NCBI GenBank assembly: GCA_964633285.1
Contig: CAZWGA010000012.1
Span: forward strand, 45,355 to 109,354
Source: 20CM-2-55-15 sp964633285
GTDB taxonomy: Bacteria > Acidobacteriota > Terriglobia > 20CM-2-55-15
Reading direction: 5' to 3'
DNA: 64,000 nucleotides
In this document: positions 43,708 through 51,680 of the stretch, piece after piece
How the letters are laid out: each line of letters begins with the position of its first letter
Numbering within the stretch: position 1 is the stretch's first letter
Program-made: the position numbers and the translations under genes
The notes under the pieces: generated by a model
Database searches by the model: none
What the model was told of the DNA's origin: nothing
Seen by the model: only the letters and a program-made list of their open reading frames with translations

Positions 43708-45445
43708 GCAGCATTACGAAGCGAATGCCAGCCTCTTTACAGGTCTCAAGAGGATGCTGCCGCTCCTCAGGGGTGAAGAGCGGAATGTAGCGATGGCCTT
43801 TATGGCTCTCGTGATCACTTCGTCCTCGGGACTTCTCGGGCCGATGATCATCGGCCGCACCGTGGACATTTACATCAGCGGGCGCGATTTCGGCGGCGTG
43901 CTTCGATCGGCTGCCATGCTGTTGGGAATCTACATATGCGGCCTCTTCGCCAGTTATTTCCAGACCCAGCGCATGGGTCTCGTGGGCCGCGCCGTTTTGT
44001 TCAACCTGCGAAACGCGCTGTTTACGAAACTTCAATCGCTGCCCGTCGCATTCTTCAACCAGAACAAGGCGGGCGACCTCATTTCCCGCATTAACAACGA
44101 TACGGACAAACTGAATATCTTTTTCTCACAGGCGCTCGTTCAGTTTGCCGGGAATCTGTTCATGATGACCGGCGCGGGAATATTTCTGGTGAGTCTCAAT
44201 CCCCGGCTTGGCTCGGTGGCGCTGCTCCCTGCGCTCGGCGTGCTGATTGTGACTCGGCTGATTTCTCCGTGGGTCAAGAAAAGGAACGTCAAAAGCCTGC
44301 AGGCCGTGGGCGGAATGAGCGGCGAAATTCAGGAGAGTCTGAATAATTTCAAAGTCATTGTCGCATTCAATCGGCTCGATTACTTTCGCAAGAGATTCGA
44401 CGAAGCCAATCAAAAGAACTTCGCAGCCTCCGTCGACGCCGGAATCGCAAGCAACATCTTCATGCCGATATACGGGCTTTCGATGAACTTCGCTCAACTC
44501 GTCGTTCTTTCTTACGGGATCATCTTGATTTCGGCCGGAAGCATGACGGCGGGCCTGCTCATCGGATTTCTGCTTTACGTGAACAGCTTCTACATGCCGC
44601 TGCGGCAGCTTGCCGCGCTGTGGGCGTCGTTGCAACTCGCTCTCGCGGCGCTCGATCGCATTTCGGAAGTGCTCGCCCTTGAACCGAACATGCAGATTCT
44701 CGCTGCGGCGGGAGCGGGTTCGGAAAAATCGGTTATCACGTTCGAACACGTATCGTTCAGTTATCCCGGCGGAAAAGAAGTGTTGCGCAATACCAGCTTT
44801 GCTCTCGAGAAGGGCAGGACGTACGCGCTGGTCGGACCGACTGGAGGCGGCAAGACAACGACTGCATCGCTGATGGCGCGGCTTTACGATCCGGCAAGCG
44901 GACTGGTGCTTCTCGATGGAAAAGATATTCGGTCTTATCAACCCGGAGAGCGCGCGAAGAAGATCGGATTCATCCTGCAGGAACCCTTCCTATTTACGGG
45001 AACGGTACGCGATAACATCATCTATGGAAACGAGCGGTATCGGGAATCCACGAATGAGCAACTGACCGCGGTGCTGAAAGAAAATAATCTTGCCGAACTG
45101 CTGGCGCGTTTCGAGCAGGGCCTCGACACCAAAGTGACTTCAAGCGGCGATGGCATCAGCCTTGGCCAGAAACAATTGATTGCTTTCATGAGGGCCGCAT
45201 TGAGAAACCCCGAGATTCTGATCCTCGACGAGGCAACCGCCAATATCGACACCGTTACCGAACAACTGCTTCAGGATATCCTCGACAAATTCCCGGCTTC
45301 GACAACGAAGGTCATCATTGCGCATCGTCTCAATACCATTGCGAATGCAGACGAAATCTTCTTTGTGAATTCCGGAGAAATCATCCCCGCCGGCTCGATG
45401 CAGCACGCTGTGGACATGTTGCTCCAGGGCAAACGGGAAAGCTGA
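43655..45445 (+). CDS. ABC exporter half-transporter, subunit with canonical catalytic site
   Basis: A 596-residue half-transporter with six membrane segments (about 35-330) and an ATPase domain (about 365-590). Walker A is GPTGGGKTT, Walker B LILDEAT carries the catalytic Glu, and the switch His is in IIAHRL. Its signature is ISLGQ rather than LSGGQ. The pairing is therefore complementary: the good Walker and His set here faces the intact LSGGQ of the first subunit and makes one active site, while the other site is degenerate on both sides. The ATG at 43655 lies inside the upstream gene (53-base overlap), fitting balanced translation of a heterodimer. Confidence 0.88.
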   Translation: MSRNAAQVSTSSYTLSNKQHYEANASLFTGLKRMLPLLRGEERNVAMAFMALVITSSSGLLGPMIIGRTVDIYISGRDFGGVLRSAAMLLGIYICGLFASYFQTQRMGLVGRAVLFNLRNALFTKLQSLPVAFFNQNKAGDLISRINNDTDKLNIFFSQALVQFAGNLFMMTGAGIFLVSLNPRLGSVALLPALGVLIVTRLISPWVKKRNVKSLQAVGGMSGEIQESLNNFKVIVAFNRLDYFRKRFDEANQKNFAASVDAGIASNIFMPIYGLSMNFAQLVVLSYGIILISAGSMTAGLLIGFLLYVNSFYMPLRQLAALWASLQLALAALDRISEVLALEPNMQILAAAGAGSEKSVITFEHVSFSYPGGKEVLRNTSFALEKGRTYALVGPTGGGKTTTASLMARLYDPASGLVLLDGKDIRSYQPGERAKKIGFILQEPFLFTGTVRDNIIYGNERYRESTNEQLTAVLKENNLAELLARFEQGLDTKVTSSGDGISLGQKQLIAFMRAALRNPEILILDEATANIDTVTEQLLQDILDKFPASTTKVIIAHRLNTIANADEIFFVNSGEIIPAGSMQHAVDMLLQGKRES

Positions 45446-45506
45446 ACGCCGAAGCCGCAGAAAAATAAGGACAGACTGGCAACTCCCGTGTAAACTCGCG
45501 GCCACC

Positions 45507-48500
45507 ATGAAGCGGTGGGCGATCATGCTGGGTTGGTTGATGATGTGGGCGGAAGCATTGCCGGCGCAGACTCCGGTTATCAGCGATGTGAATGCCACTC
45601 CCTCTGGCCTGTCTCAGACGCTGGCGCCATTCGCCGGCCGTCAATTCACACTGACGGTGAATGGTCAGAACTTCATTTCAACTTCAGTGGTTTATGTTGG
45701 AACTGCGCCGCTGCCAACGGCGTTTGTCAATCCCACACAGCTCACTGCCACCGTGCCGGCTTCGGCCTTGCTCACGCTTGGAACATTCCCAGTAACAGTT
45801 GCGAATGGCGGCTCCACGGTGACTCCCGCCATTGTCTCGGTGAATATCAATAGCGCGACCGCGGTCGGCGCATATCAGGCGACAATCAATTACGACAAGA
45901 CCGTGGTGTCATTGCAGCAATCGAATGTGACAGGCGGTAACGGAGCTGGATTCACTTCGCCGCCGACCACGATCAACATCGACAATGTCGCGGGCAAAGT
46001 CACGCTGAATTCCTTCCAGACGGGGAACGCGCCTTCCGGCGCATTTACCGTTGCGAACCTTTCGTTCGCGTCCGTGGCTTTGGGGACTACCAATTTGACT
46101 CTGTCCGGAGTCACGCTGACAAATACTACGGGAGGGGATCTTCCCGCATCCGGACTCTCCCTGAGCAGCAACTCTGTGGTTGTATCTTCGGCATCGAACG
46201 TTTCCAACGCAGTTAACCTGCGAATCATCGAACGCGGTGATGTAAATGTGAATCGCAGCATCAGCATTGGCGATGCTCTGGTCATGGCACTCACTGCAGG
46301 CGGCCTTGTGAAGCCGCTGCTGGCGCCCTCTGTCGGCGATATCAATTTCAATGGATCGTCCAACATTGGTGATGCCCTGGTCCTCGCCTTGTTTTCGGGC
46401 CGTGCTTTGACGAATTTGCCGAGTCCAACGATTACTTCGGTTTCTCCCAGTCCCGCGATTCCCGGAAGCAACATGACGATCAACGGCAGCGGGTTCTCCA
46501 CGACCCTGGATAGCAATCAAGTGTTATTCACAACCGCTGGCGGTGGGGTTGTGCGCACTTCGCTGTTGTCCGCGCCCGCGACAGGCGTGCAGACCACGGC
46601 GATGGTGGTTCTGGTTCCGAACGAAGCCGTCAGCGGACCGATGCAGGTCTTCAGGCTGGATGCCGGCGGCGTGGGAAGCGACGAGTTCCCACTTTCGGTA
46701 TCGGGAACCACGAGCATTCCGCTCTTCCTGACTTCGATTGCTCCCTTCGACAGAGTGGCGCCCGGAGGGTCGGTCGTTCTTCAGGGGCTGGGCTTTTCCG
46801 CGACGGCCGCGAACAACACTGTCACTTTCAAGTCGGCCGGCGGCACGATCACCGGCGCCGTGACGGCCGCAAGCTCGACATCGTTGACGGTCACCGTTCC
46901 ATCCGATGCGGTTTGCGGGGATGTGACCGTCATCGTTTCAGGCCAGACCAGCAACCCCAGGAGCATTATCGTTTCGGGAACCACGTGCAGTGTTCACCTG
47001 GCAAGAATTCTCGGTGGTGGAGTGCCGGGTGACAGCGTTGTCATCGAGGGCACGGGTTTCAATGTAGCGACGCCGGCGAGTAATGTCGTTCGATTTGCGG
47101 CTTCAGGAAACAGCACGACTGTGGCGCCCGTGATCCAGGCCGGCGGGACGCAGTTGCATGTTCGCATTCCTGCAGGTGCGATCACCGGTGGTGTGACTGT
47201 TGCGACAGGAGGCTCCACGTCCAACACGCTCAACTTCACGTTGCCTGGCCTCACGGATATTGTTCAGATCGGAACGCCGCCGGCATCGGCGACCGTCGGA
47301 ACCACAGTGAACTGGACGATCCAGGCGGTTTCAGGCTCAGGAGCGCCGGTATCGGGTGTGGTCATCGCTTTCGCGCGCACCGCTGGGAACGGGTCCGTTT
47401 CAGCTCCGACGGTGACGACCGATACATCGGGTCAGGCAAGCGTCACATTGACAATGGACACAACGGCAGGCACGAATTCCTTCCAGGCAACAACATCGGC
47501 GCTTTCGAGAATTGTCAATCTCTCCATAACAGGTACCGCAGGTCCTGTTACTCAGCTTGCGAAAATTTCGGGAGATGCTCAAACAGGAGAAGCCGGGGCC
47601 GCGCTGGCAAATCCGTTTGTTGTTGAAGCGCGCGACCAGTACGGTAATACGGTTTCTGGAGCGGGCGTCACTTTCAGCGTGACGAGTGGAGGCGGATCGG
47701 TGAATCCCTCCGGTGTCCAGACCACTCCCGCGAATGGACGCGTCAGTGCCACCGGTACGCCTGGTCCTGTGGCGGGCATCCACGTTTTCAGAGCAAGCGC
47801 CGGCGCTGTGACTTCCGACTTTACGGCCACCGCGACTCTGACTCCTTCGCAGGTCAGTCTGATCTCCGGTAACAATCAGGCGCAGGCGCCGAACACGCCT
47901 CTGGTGAGTCCATTGGTTGTGAAAGTGACGAACGCTGCGGGAATCCCGGTGCCGGGCTTCACCGTGAATTGGGCGGCAACATCCGGAGGCGGATCGGTTT
48001 CGAATTCCACATCGTCAACCGGAAGTAATGGCCAGACTCAGGTGACGGCAACGCTCGGAGCGGCGTTGGGAACGCAGACGTTTACCGCGACGGCATCGGG
48101 CTTGAGCGGTTCGCCCGTGACGTTCACGGCAACCGCAAGATTCGTCATGACGCCGGCTTTCATCGACGTGGTCATCAGTAGCGGCACTACTCTGATTGGC
48201 GGATACCAGGTCACCATTGCCTTCGACAAGAACAAGGTCCTACTGAATTCCGCAAATGTTACCGGCGGCACGGGCGCCGGTTTCACCGGACTTCCGACAA
48301 CAGTTGTTATCGACAATGCCGCCGGCCGTGTCACCGTCAATGCATTCCAGACAAGCGACAATCCCCAGGGTAATTTCACGGTCGCGAGGTTAACGTTCAC
48401 TCCGATCGCGGCAGGGACGTTCAACCTCATCTCGTCCGGAATCACGGTTACCGATACATTCGGTAATGACGTGAGCTCCAGCTTCCTGAGCTTGTCCACC

Positions 48501-48521
48501 TCCACCGTCACGATTAACTGA
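45507..48521 (+). CDS. Secreted cohesin / dockerin / TIG / Big-repeat protein
   Basis: A 1004-residue secreted modular protein. A signal peptide (about 1-21, ending ALPAQ) is followed by an IPT-like segment (24-110), a cohesin-like domain (about 112-230; GAYQATINYDKTVV), and a dockerin-like pair of calcium loops at about 243-300 (GDVNVNRSISIGDAL and GDINFNGSSNIGDAL). Three TIG/IPT domains (about 305-585), three Big_1/invasin-like repeats (about 590-880) and a second cohesin-like domain (about 883-1004; GGYQVTIAFDKNKV) complete it. The two cohesin-like domains share the blocks NVTGGNGAGF / NVTGGTGAGF. No sorting motif or catalytic domain is present. It probably scaffolds or binds surface partners; a cellulosome-like role is not shown. 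Confidence 0.83.
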   Translation: MKRWAIMLGWLMMWAEALPAQTPVISDVNATPSGLSQTLAPFAGRQFTLTVNGQNFISTSVVYVGTAPLPTAFVNPTQLTATVPASALLTLGTFPVTVANGGSTVTPAIVSVNINSATAVGAYQATINYDKTVVSLQQSNVTGGNGAGFTSPPTTINIDNVAGKVTLNSFQTGNAPSGAFTVANLSFASVALGTTNLTLSGVTLTNTTGGDLPASGLSLSSNSVVVSSASNVSNAVNLRIIERGDVNVNRSISIGDALVMALTAGGLVKPLLAPSVGDINFNGSSNIGDALVLALFSGRALTNLPSPTITSVSPSPAIPGSNMTINGSGFSTTLDSNQVLFTTAGGGVVRTSLLSAPATGVQTTAMVVLVPNEAVSGPMQVFRLDAGGVGSDEFPLSVSGTTSIPLFLTSIAPFDRVAPGGSVVLQGLGFSATAANNTVTFKSAGGTITGAVTAASSTSLTVTVPSDAVCGDVTVIVSGQTSNPRSIIVSGTTCSVHLARILGGGVPGDSVVIEGTGFNVATPASNVVRFAASGNSTTVAPVIQAGGTQLHVRIPAGAITGGVTVATGGSTSNTLNFTLPGLTDIVQIGTPPASATVGTTVNWTIQAVSGSGAPVSGVVIAFARTAGNGSVSAPTVTTDTSGQASVTLTMDTTAGTNSFQATTSALSRIVNLSITGTAGPVTQLAKISGDAQTGEAGAALANPFVVEARDQYGNTVSGAGVTFSVTSGGGSVNPSGVQTTPANGRVSATGTPGPVAGIHVFRASAGAVTSDFTATATLTPSQVSLISGNNQAQAPNTPLVSPLVVKVTNAAGIPVPGFTVNWAATSGGGSVSNSTSSTGSNGQTQVTATLGAALGTQTFTATASGLSGSPVTFTATARFVMTPAFIDVVISSGTTLIGGYQVTIAFDKNKVLLNSANVTGGTGAGFTGLPTTVVIDNAAGRVTVNAFQTSDNPQGNFTVARLTFTPIAAGTFNLISSGITVTDTFGNDVSSSFLSLSTSTVTIN

Positions 48522-48526
48522 CCTCA

Positions 48527-48565
48527 GATGGACTGGGACGTCCGAACGCAGGAGTTGCGTCCATC
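48527..48565 (+). promoter_or_regulatory. Stem-loop directly preceding copy 1 of the 85-bp element
   Basis: GATGGAC (48527-48533) pairs with GTCCATC (48559-48565) across a 25-base loop that contains further small complementarity (ACGCA / TGCGT). It starts six bases after the stop of the cohesin-dockerin gene and ends on the first base of the repeat element. It could be part of a terminator or of the repeat unit. No U-run follows. Confidence 0.4.
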
Positions 48566-48649
48566 GGCGTGGGGGGACCGGCCAATGTCCAGTGAAGGAG
48601 GCCGCGAAGCGGTGTACCGAAAGGGACTGGCCGGTGGGCCCGACGCTAA
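48565..48649 (+). repeat. 85-bp structured element, copy 1
   Basis: Identical base for base to 51579-51663. It ends 30 bases before the PQQ dehydrogenase start. A foldable RNA is evident. ACCGGCCA pairs with TGGCCGGT, the nested GTCC with GGAC, CCGC-GAA-GCGG forms an inner hairpin, and the outer GGCGT pairs with ACGCT. Identity over 85 bases in noncoding sequence implies recent duplication or mobility, or strong constraint on the RNA. I do not recognise it as a known riboswitch or attC site. Confidence 0.85.
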
Positions 48650-48679
48650 ATAAGGCAAACGCTGTTAGAATCTTCCCCA

Positions 48680-50497
48680 ATGTCCAACCGATATTCTGTG
48701 CTCATTCTTGTTCTTCTGATTTCAAGCGCAGCCTGCCGCGCGGAAGCCGCCGTTTCCGGAGAGGATGTTTACAAACGCCGGTGCGCTTCCTGTCATGATT
48801 CCGCGAGCGAGCGGACTCCACCCAAAGACGCATTGAAGCAGTTATCCACGCAGCGGATTCTGCGGACCCTGGACTTCGGCGTCATGATCAACGTTGCTTA
48901 CGCGATGAGCCGCGAAGAGCGTGAAGCGGTGGCGGACTATCTTGGAGTGCGCCGCCCGGATCCTCCGGTACCCGCGAAGGCGTACTGTTCGGATCGTGCC
49001 GTGAAGATCGGTTCGGCGCCGGTTCCGTCGTGGAAGGGATGGGGGCCGGATGAGTCCAACACGCGGTATGCCCGGAACGGCGGCCTCGCGCTGAACCAGG
49101 CCGGGAAGCTCAAGTTGAAATGGGCGTACGGATTCGATGGCGATATCAGCGCATTCGGCGCTCCCACGGTGCTCGGAGGAACTCTTTTCATCGGCAGCGC
49201 CGGCGGAGCTGTTCAGGCGCTGAGTACGGAATCCGGATGCGTCCGCTGGCTCTATCAGTCGAGCGGACCTGTGCGATCCGCGGCGGTCGCCGTTCCGAAC
49301 GGCAAGACTCATGTGCTGGTGTTCAGTGATCTGACCGGCTGGACTTACGGTTTGGAGGCGGAGACCGGCCGCCAGTTGTGGAAAAAGAAAGTCGAGACTC
49401 ATGATACTTCGCGGCTGACCGGCACGGCCGCCGTCTACAACGGCATTGTGTATATCCCGGCAGCTTCGTGGGAAGAGACGCGAGCAAGCAATCCCGAATA
49501 TTCCTGCTGCACATTTCGAGGCAGCGTAACAGCTCTTCGCGCGAAAGACGGAACGCAGATCTGGAAGACGTACACGATTCCTGAGGAACCGCGGCAACTG
49601 GAAAAGAAGTCCGGAAACATCGGCACGTGGGGACCGTCCGGCGCTGGCGTCTGGTCGTCGCCGACGCTGGATACCAAACGCGGCCTCCTCTATATCACCA
49701 CAGGCGATAACTTCTCTTCGCCATCGACCGGGATGAGCGACGCCGTGCTCGCGATGGATCTCAAGACAGGCCGCATCATCTGGTCCCGGCAAGTCACGCC
49801 CGGCGATATCTTCAGCGGCGCCTGCACGGGCACGAATTGTCCAGGCCCGGATTTCGATTTCGGATCTTCAGTTCTGATCGAGAAACTCCCGAACGGCCGC
49901 GACATCCTGTTGGCGGGCCAGAAGTCCGGCGTTGTATTTGCGCTTGATCCCGACGATATGGGAAAAGTCGTGTGGCAGACTCGCGTCGGCAAGGGCGGTA
50001 CGAATGGAGGAGTTCAATGGGGCATGGCCAGCGACGGAGAGAACGTCTATGCCGCAGTTTCGGATCTCGTGCGCAAAGCTCCGCCGAATACCGTGATTCA
50101 AGTTGGCCTGCCGCCCGATCCCTCGCAGGGCGGCGGTTTGACCGCGCTTAAGATCGCGAACGGCGAAAAGGTGTGGTATGCCGCGCCGCCTCCATGCGCC
50201 GCGAAACCCTTGTGCAGTCCCGCTCAGCCGCAGGCCGTCACCTTGATTCCCGGAGTCGTGTTCTCCGGTTCTGTCGACGGCCACCTCCGCGCGTTCACCA
50301 CCGAAGAGGGCCGTCTCCTCTGGGATTTCGACACCATGCGCGAATATCAAACCGTCAACGGCGTGCCCGCCAGGGGCGGCTCCCTTGACGGCGCCGGCCC
50401 GGTCGTTGCCGGAGGAATGCTCTTCATCAACTCCGGATACGCTCGCAATGGCGCCACTGCCGGCAATGTGCTTCTGGCATTCGCGCCGGAGAAATAG
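48680..50497 (+). CDS. Cytochrome c-PQQ dehydrogenase (quinohemoprotein, polyvinyl-alcohol-dehydrogenase-like)
   Basis: A 605-residue exported quinohemoprotein. A signal peptide (about 1-23) is followed by a small N-terminal cytochrome c domain with the heme site CASCH (Cys35-His39) and distal candidates near residue 70. An eight-bladed PQQ-type propeller (about 105-600) comes next, with W-docking repeats such as LKWAYGFDGDISAFGAP, RWLYQSSGPVRSA and GTWGPSGAGVWSSP. The heme-first order matches PVA dehydrogenases and some sugar or alcohol dehydrogenases with covalent electron relay. The substrate is undetermined. The start lacks a clear ribosome binding site, and the 85-bp element ends 30 bases upstream. 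Confidence 0.86.
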   Translation: MSNRYSVLILVLLISSAACRAEAAVSGEDVYKRRCASCHDSASERTPPKDALKQLSTQRILRTLDFGVMINVAYAMSREEREAVADYLGVRRPDPPVPAKAYCSDRAVKIGSAPVPSWKGWGPDESNTRYARNGGLALNQAGKLKLKWAYGFDGDISAFGAPTVLGGTLFIGSAGGAVQALSTESGCVRWLYQSSGPVRSAAVAVPNGKTHVLVFSDLTGWTYGLEAETGRQLWKKKVETHDTSRLTGTAAVYNGIVYIPAASWEETRASNPEYSCCTFRGSVTALRAKDGTQIWKTYTIPEEPRQLEKKSGNIGTWGPSGAGVWSSPTLDTKRGLLYITTGDNFSSPSTGMSDAVLAMDLKTGRIIWSRQVTPGDIFSGACTGTNCPGPDFDFGSSVLIEKLPNGRDILLAGQKSGVVFALDPDDMGKVVWQTRVGKGGTNGGVQWGMASDGENVYAAVSDLVRKAPPNTVIQVGLPPDPSQGGGLTALKIANGEKVWYAAPPPCAAKPLCSPAQPQAVTLIPGVVFSGSVDGHLRAFTTEEGRLLWDFDTMREYQTVNGVPARGGSLDGAGPVVAGGMLFINSGYARNGATAGNVLLAFAPEK

Positions 50498-50527
50498 CTC
50501 TCCTTCATAGGGCTCTTTGATCGGGGC

Positions 50528-50576
50528 TTGACATGAGCCCGGCCATTATATATCCTTCCATCCGCATATACGGATG
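50528..50576 (+). promoter_or_regulatory. Promoter and palindromic operator of the ArsR-methyltransferase gene
   Basis: A consensus -35 hexamer TTGACA (50528-50533) is followed after 17 bases by TATCCT (50551-50556) as a plausible -10. Immediately downstream the near-perfect palindrome CATCCGCATATACGGATG (50559-50576) has arms CATCCG and CGGATG, and its right arm contains the ATG start codon. The spacing places a repressor over the transcription start and start codon. That suggests autorepression by the encoded ArsR-type protein and a very short or absent leader. Confidence 0.62.
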
Positions 50577-51515
50577 AATCAAGCCACGGCAGTTGTTGAT
50601 CACTTAACGGTTTTGTCGGATGCCATTCGGGTGCGCATGCTCGCGGTACTCGAAGGCCGCGAGTTGACGGTGTCGGAATTATGCGATGTCGTTCAGCTTC
50701 CGCAATCCACGGTGAGCCGGCATTTGAAGACTTTGTCGGAAGGGGATTGGGTCACGTCGCGGCGAGATGGAACTCGCCGGCTTTATACGTTGTCGCTCGA
50801 GGATATCGAGAATTCGGCAAAACGATTGTGGGATGTCGTCAGGGAACAAGTCAGTTCATCCGCGACGGCTTCTCATGATGACCGGCGTTTGAAGCAGGTG
50901 TTGGCGCGGCGCCGTACTCAGTCCGAGGCCTTTTTTTCGTCGTCGGCGGGACAGTGGGACAAACTGCGTGAAGAATTATTCGGCGCAACGAGCCATCTTC
51001 GCGCGTTACCCGGCCTTCTCGATTTGGATCTGGTGATTGGAGATCTCGGCTGCGGAACCGGAAAGGTCAGCATGTGGCTGAGCCTGTTTGCGGAACGCGT
51101 GATTGCGGTTGATGCTTCTAAAGAGATGCTGGAGGCCGCGAGCGAGAATCTGGCGGGACAGGACAATGTTGAAATCCGTCAGGGATCGCTCGAAAAACTT
51201 CCGATCCGGAACGGGGAACTGGACGCGGCTTTGATGATGCTGGTTCTGCATCATCTGCCCGAACCCAAGCGGGTATTGGCCGAGGCGGCCCGAACGTTGA
51301 AAACTGGCGGACGATTGCTGGTCCTCGATATGCTACCTCATGAACGCGAAGAATACCGGCAGACGATGGGACACGTCTGGCTGGGCTTCACCGAAAAACA
51401 AATGCGCCAATGGCTTCATACAGCAGGTTTCAAGGATGTACGGTGGCGGAATTTGCCGCCGGAATCGAAAAGTAAAGGACCGTCTTTATTCGTCGCGGCT
51501 GCGCGGCGAGGGTGA
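50574..51515 (+). CDS. ArsR-family regulator fused to SAM-dependent methyltransferase
   Basis: A 313-residue protein. The N-terminal winged helix of ArsR type (about 5-95) includes FEGR-like text VLEGRELTVSELCDVVQ and the recognition helix LPQSTVSRHLKTLSEGDWV. A class I methyltransferase follows (about 140-310) with the SAM motif IGDLGCGTGKVSMWL and LVLHHLPEPKRVL. Such fusions often sit next to ahcY or metH and are thought to sense SAM/SAH balance, as SahR-type regulators do. Here ahcY starts 165 bases downstream, which supports that role. The start codon lies in the palindromic operator; no ribosome binding site is evident. Confidence 0.87.
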   Translation: MNQATAVVDHLTVLSDAIRVRMLAVLEGRELTVSELCDVVQLPQSTVSRHLKTLSEGDWVTSRRDGTRRLYTLSLEDIENSAKRLWDVVREQVSSSATASHDDRRLKQVLARRRTQSEAFFSSSAGQWDKLREELFGATSHLRALPGLLDLDLVIGDLGCGTGKVSMWLSLFAERVIAVDASKEMLEAASENLAGQDNVEIRQGSLEKLPIRNGELDAALMMLVLHHLPEPKRVLAEAARTLKTGGRLLVLDMLPHEREEYRQTMGHVWLGFTEKQMRQWLHTAGFKDVRWRNLPPESKSKGPSLFVAAARRG

Positions 51516-51523
51516 ATTGTGAA

Positions 51524-51574
51524 GCAGGGAATTCGAGGGACGCACCCCCCGAATTCCCTGCGGCCCGACGCTAA
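51524..51574 (+). repeat. Stem-loop with the same GGCCCGACGCTAA tail as the 85-bp element
   Basis: GCAGGGAATTCG (51524-51535) and CGAATTCCCTGC (51550-51561) form a perfect 12-bp stem around a 14-base loop, followed by GGCCCGACGCTAA, exactly the 3' tail of the 85-bp element that begins five bases later. This points to a modular repeat with a variable hairpin and a common tail. It starts nine bases after the methyltransferase stop and could also slow transcription into ahcY. Confidence 0.6.
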
Positions 51575-51578
51575 TTAA

Positions 51579-51663
51579 CGGCGTGGGGGGACCGGCCAAT
51601 GTCCAGTGAAGGAGGCCGCGAAGCGGTGTACCGAAAGGGACTGGCCGGTGGGCCCGACGCTAA
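51579..51663 (+). repeat. 85-bp structured element, copy 2, upstream of ahcY
   Basis: Base-for-base identical to 48565-48649, including all pairing segments. It ends 17 bases before the ahcY start; the ribosome binding site AAGGGAG follows directly. After the identical 85 bases the two copies differ at one base (C here, A in copy 1) and then share TAA. A SAH riboswitch was considered because of ahcY, but its conserved core is not seen and the other copy precedes an unrelated gene. Confidence 0.85.
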
Positions 51664-51680
51664 CTAAAGGGAGTAATTGA

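Noticed and set aside
51579..51663. SAH riboswitch upstream of ahcY
   Set aside because: The expected conserved core around GAGGAGCGCUGC and AGGCUCG is absent, and an identical element precedes an unrelated PQQ dehydrogenase.
51562..51667. Integron attC site
   Set aside because: The tail CGCTAAC resembles an attC end, but the first base is not a purine, copy 1 ends CTAAAT, no matching R' sequence is present and no integrase or cassette array is seen.
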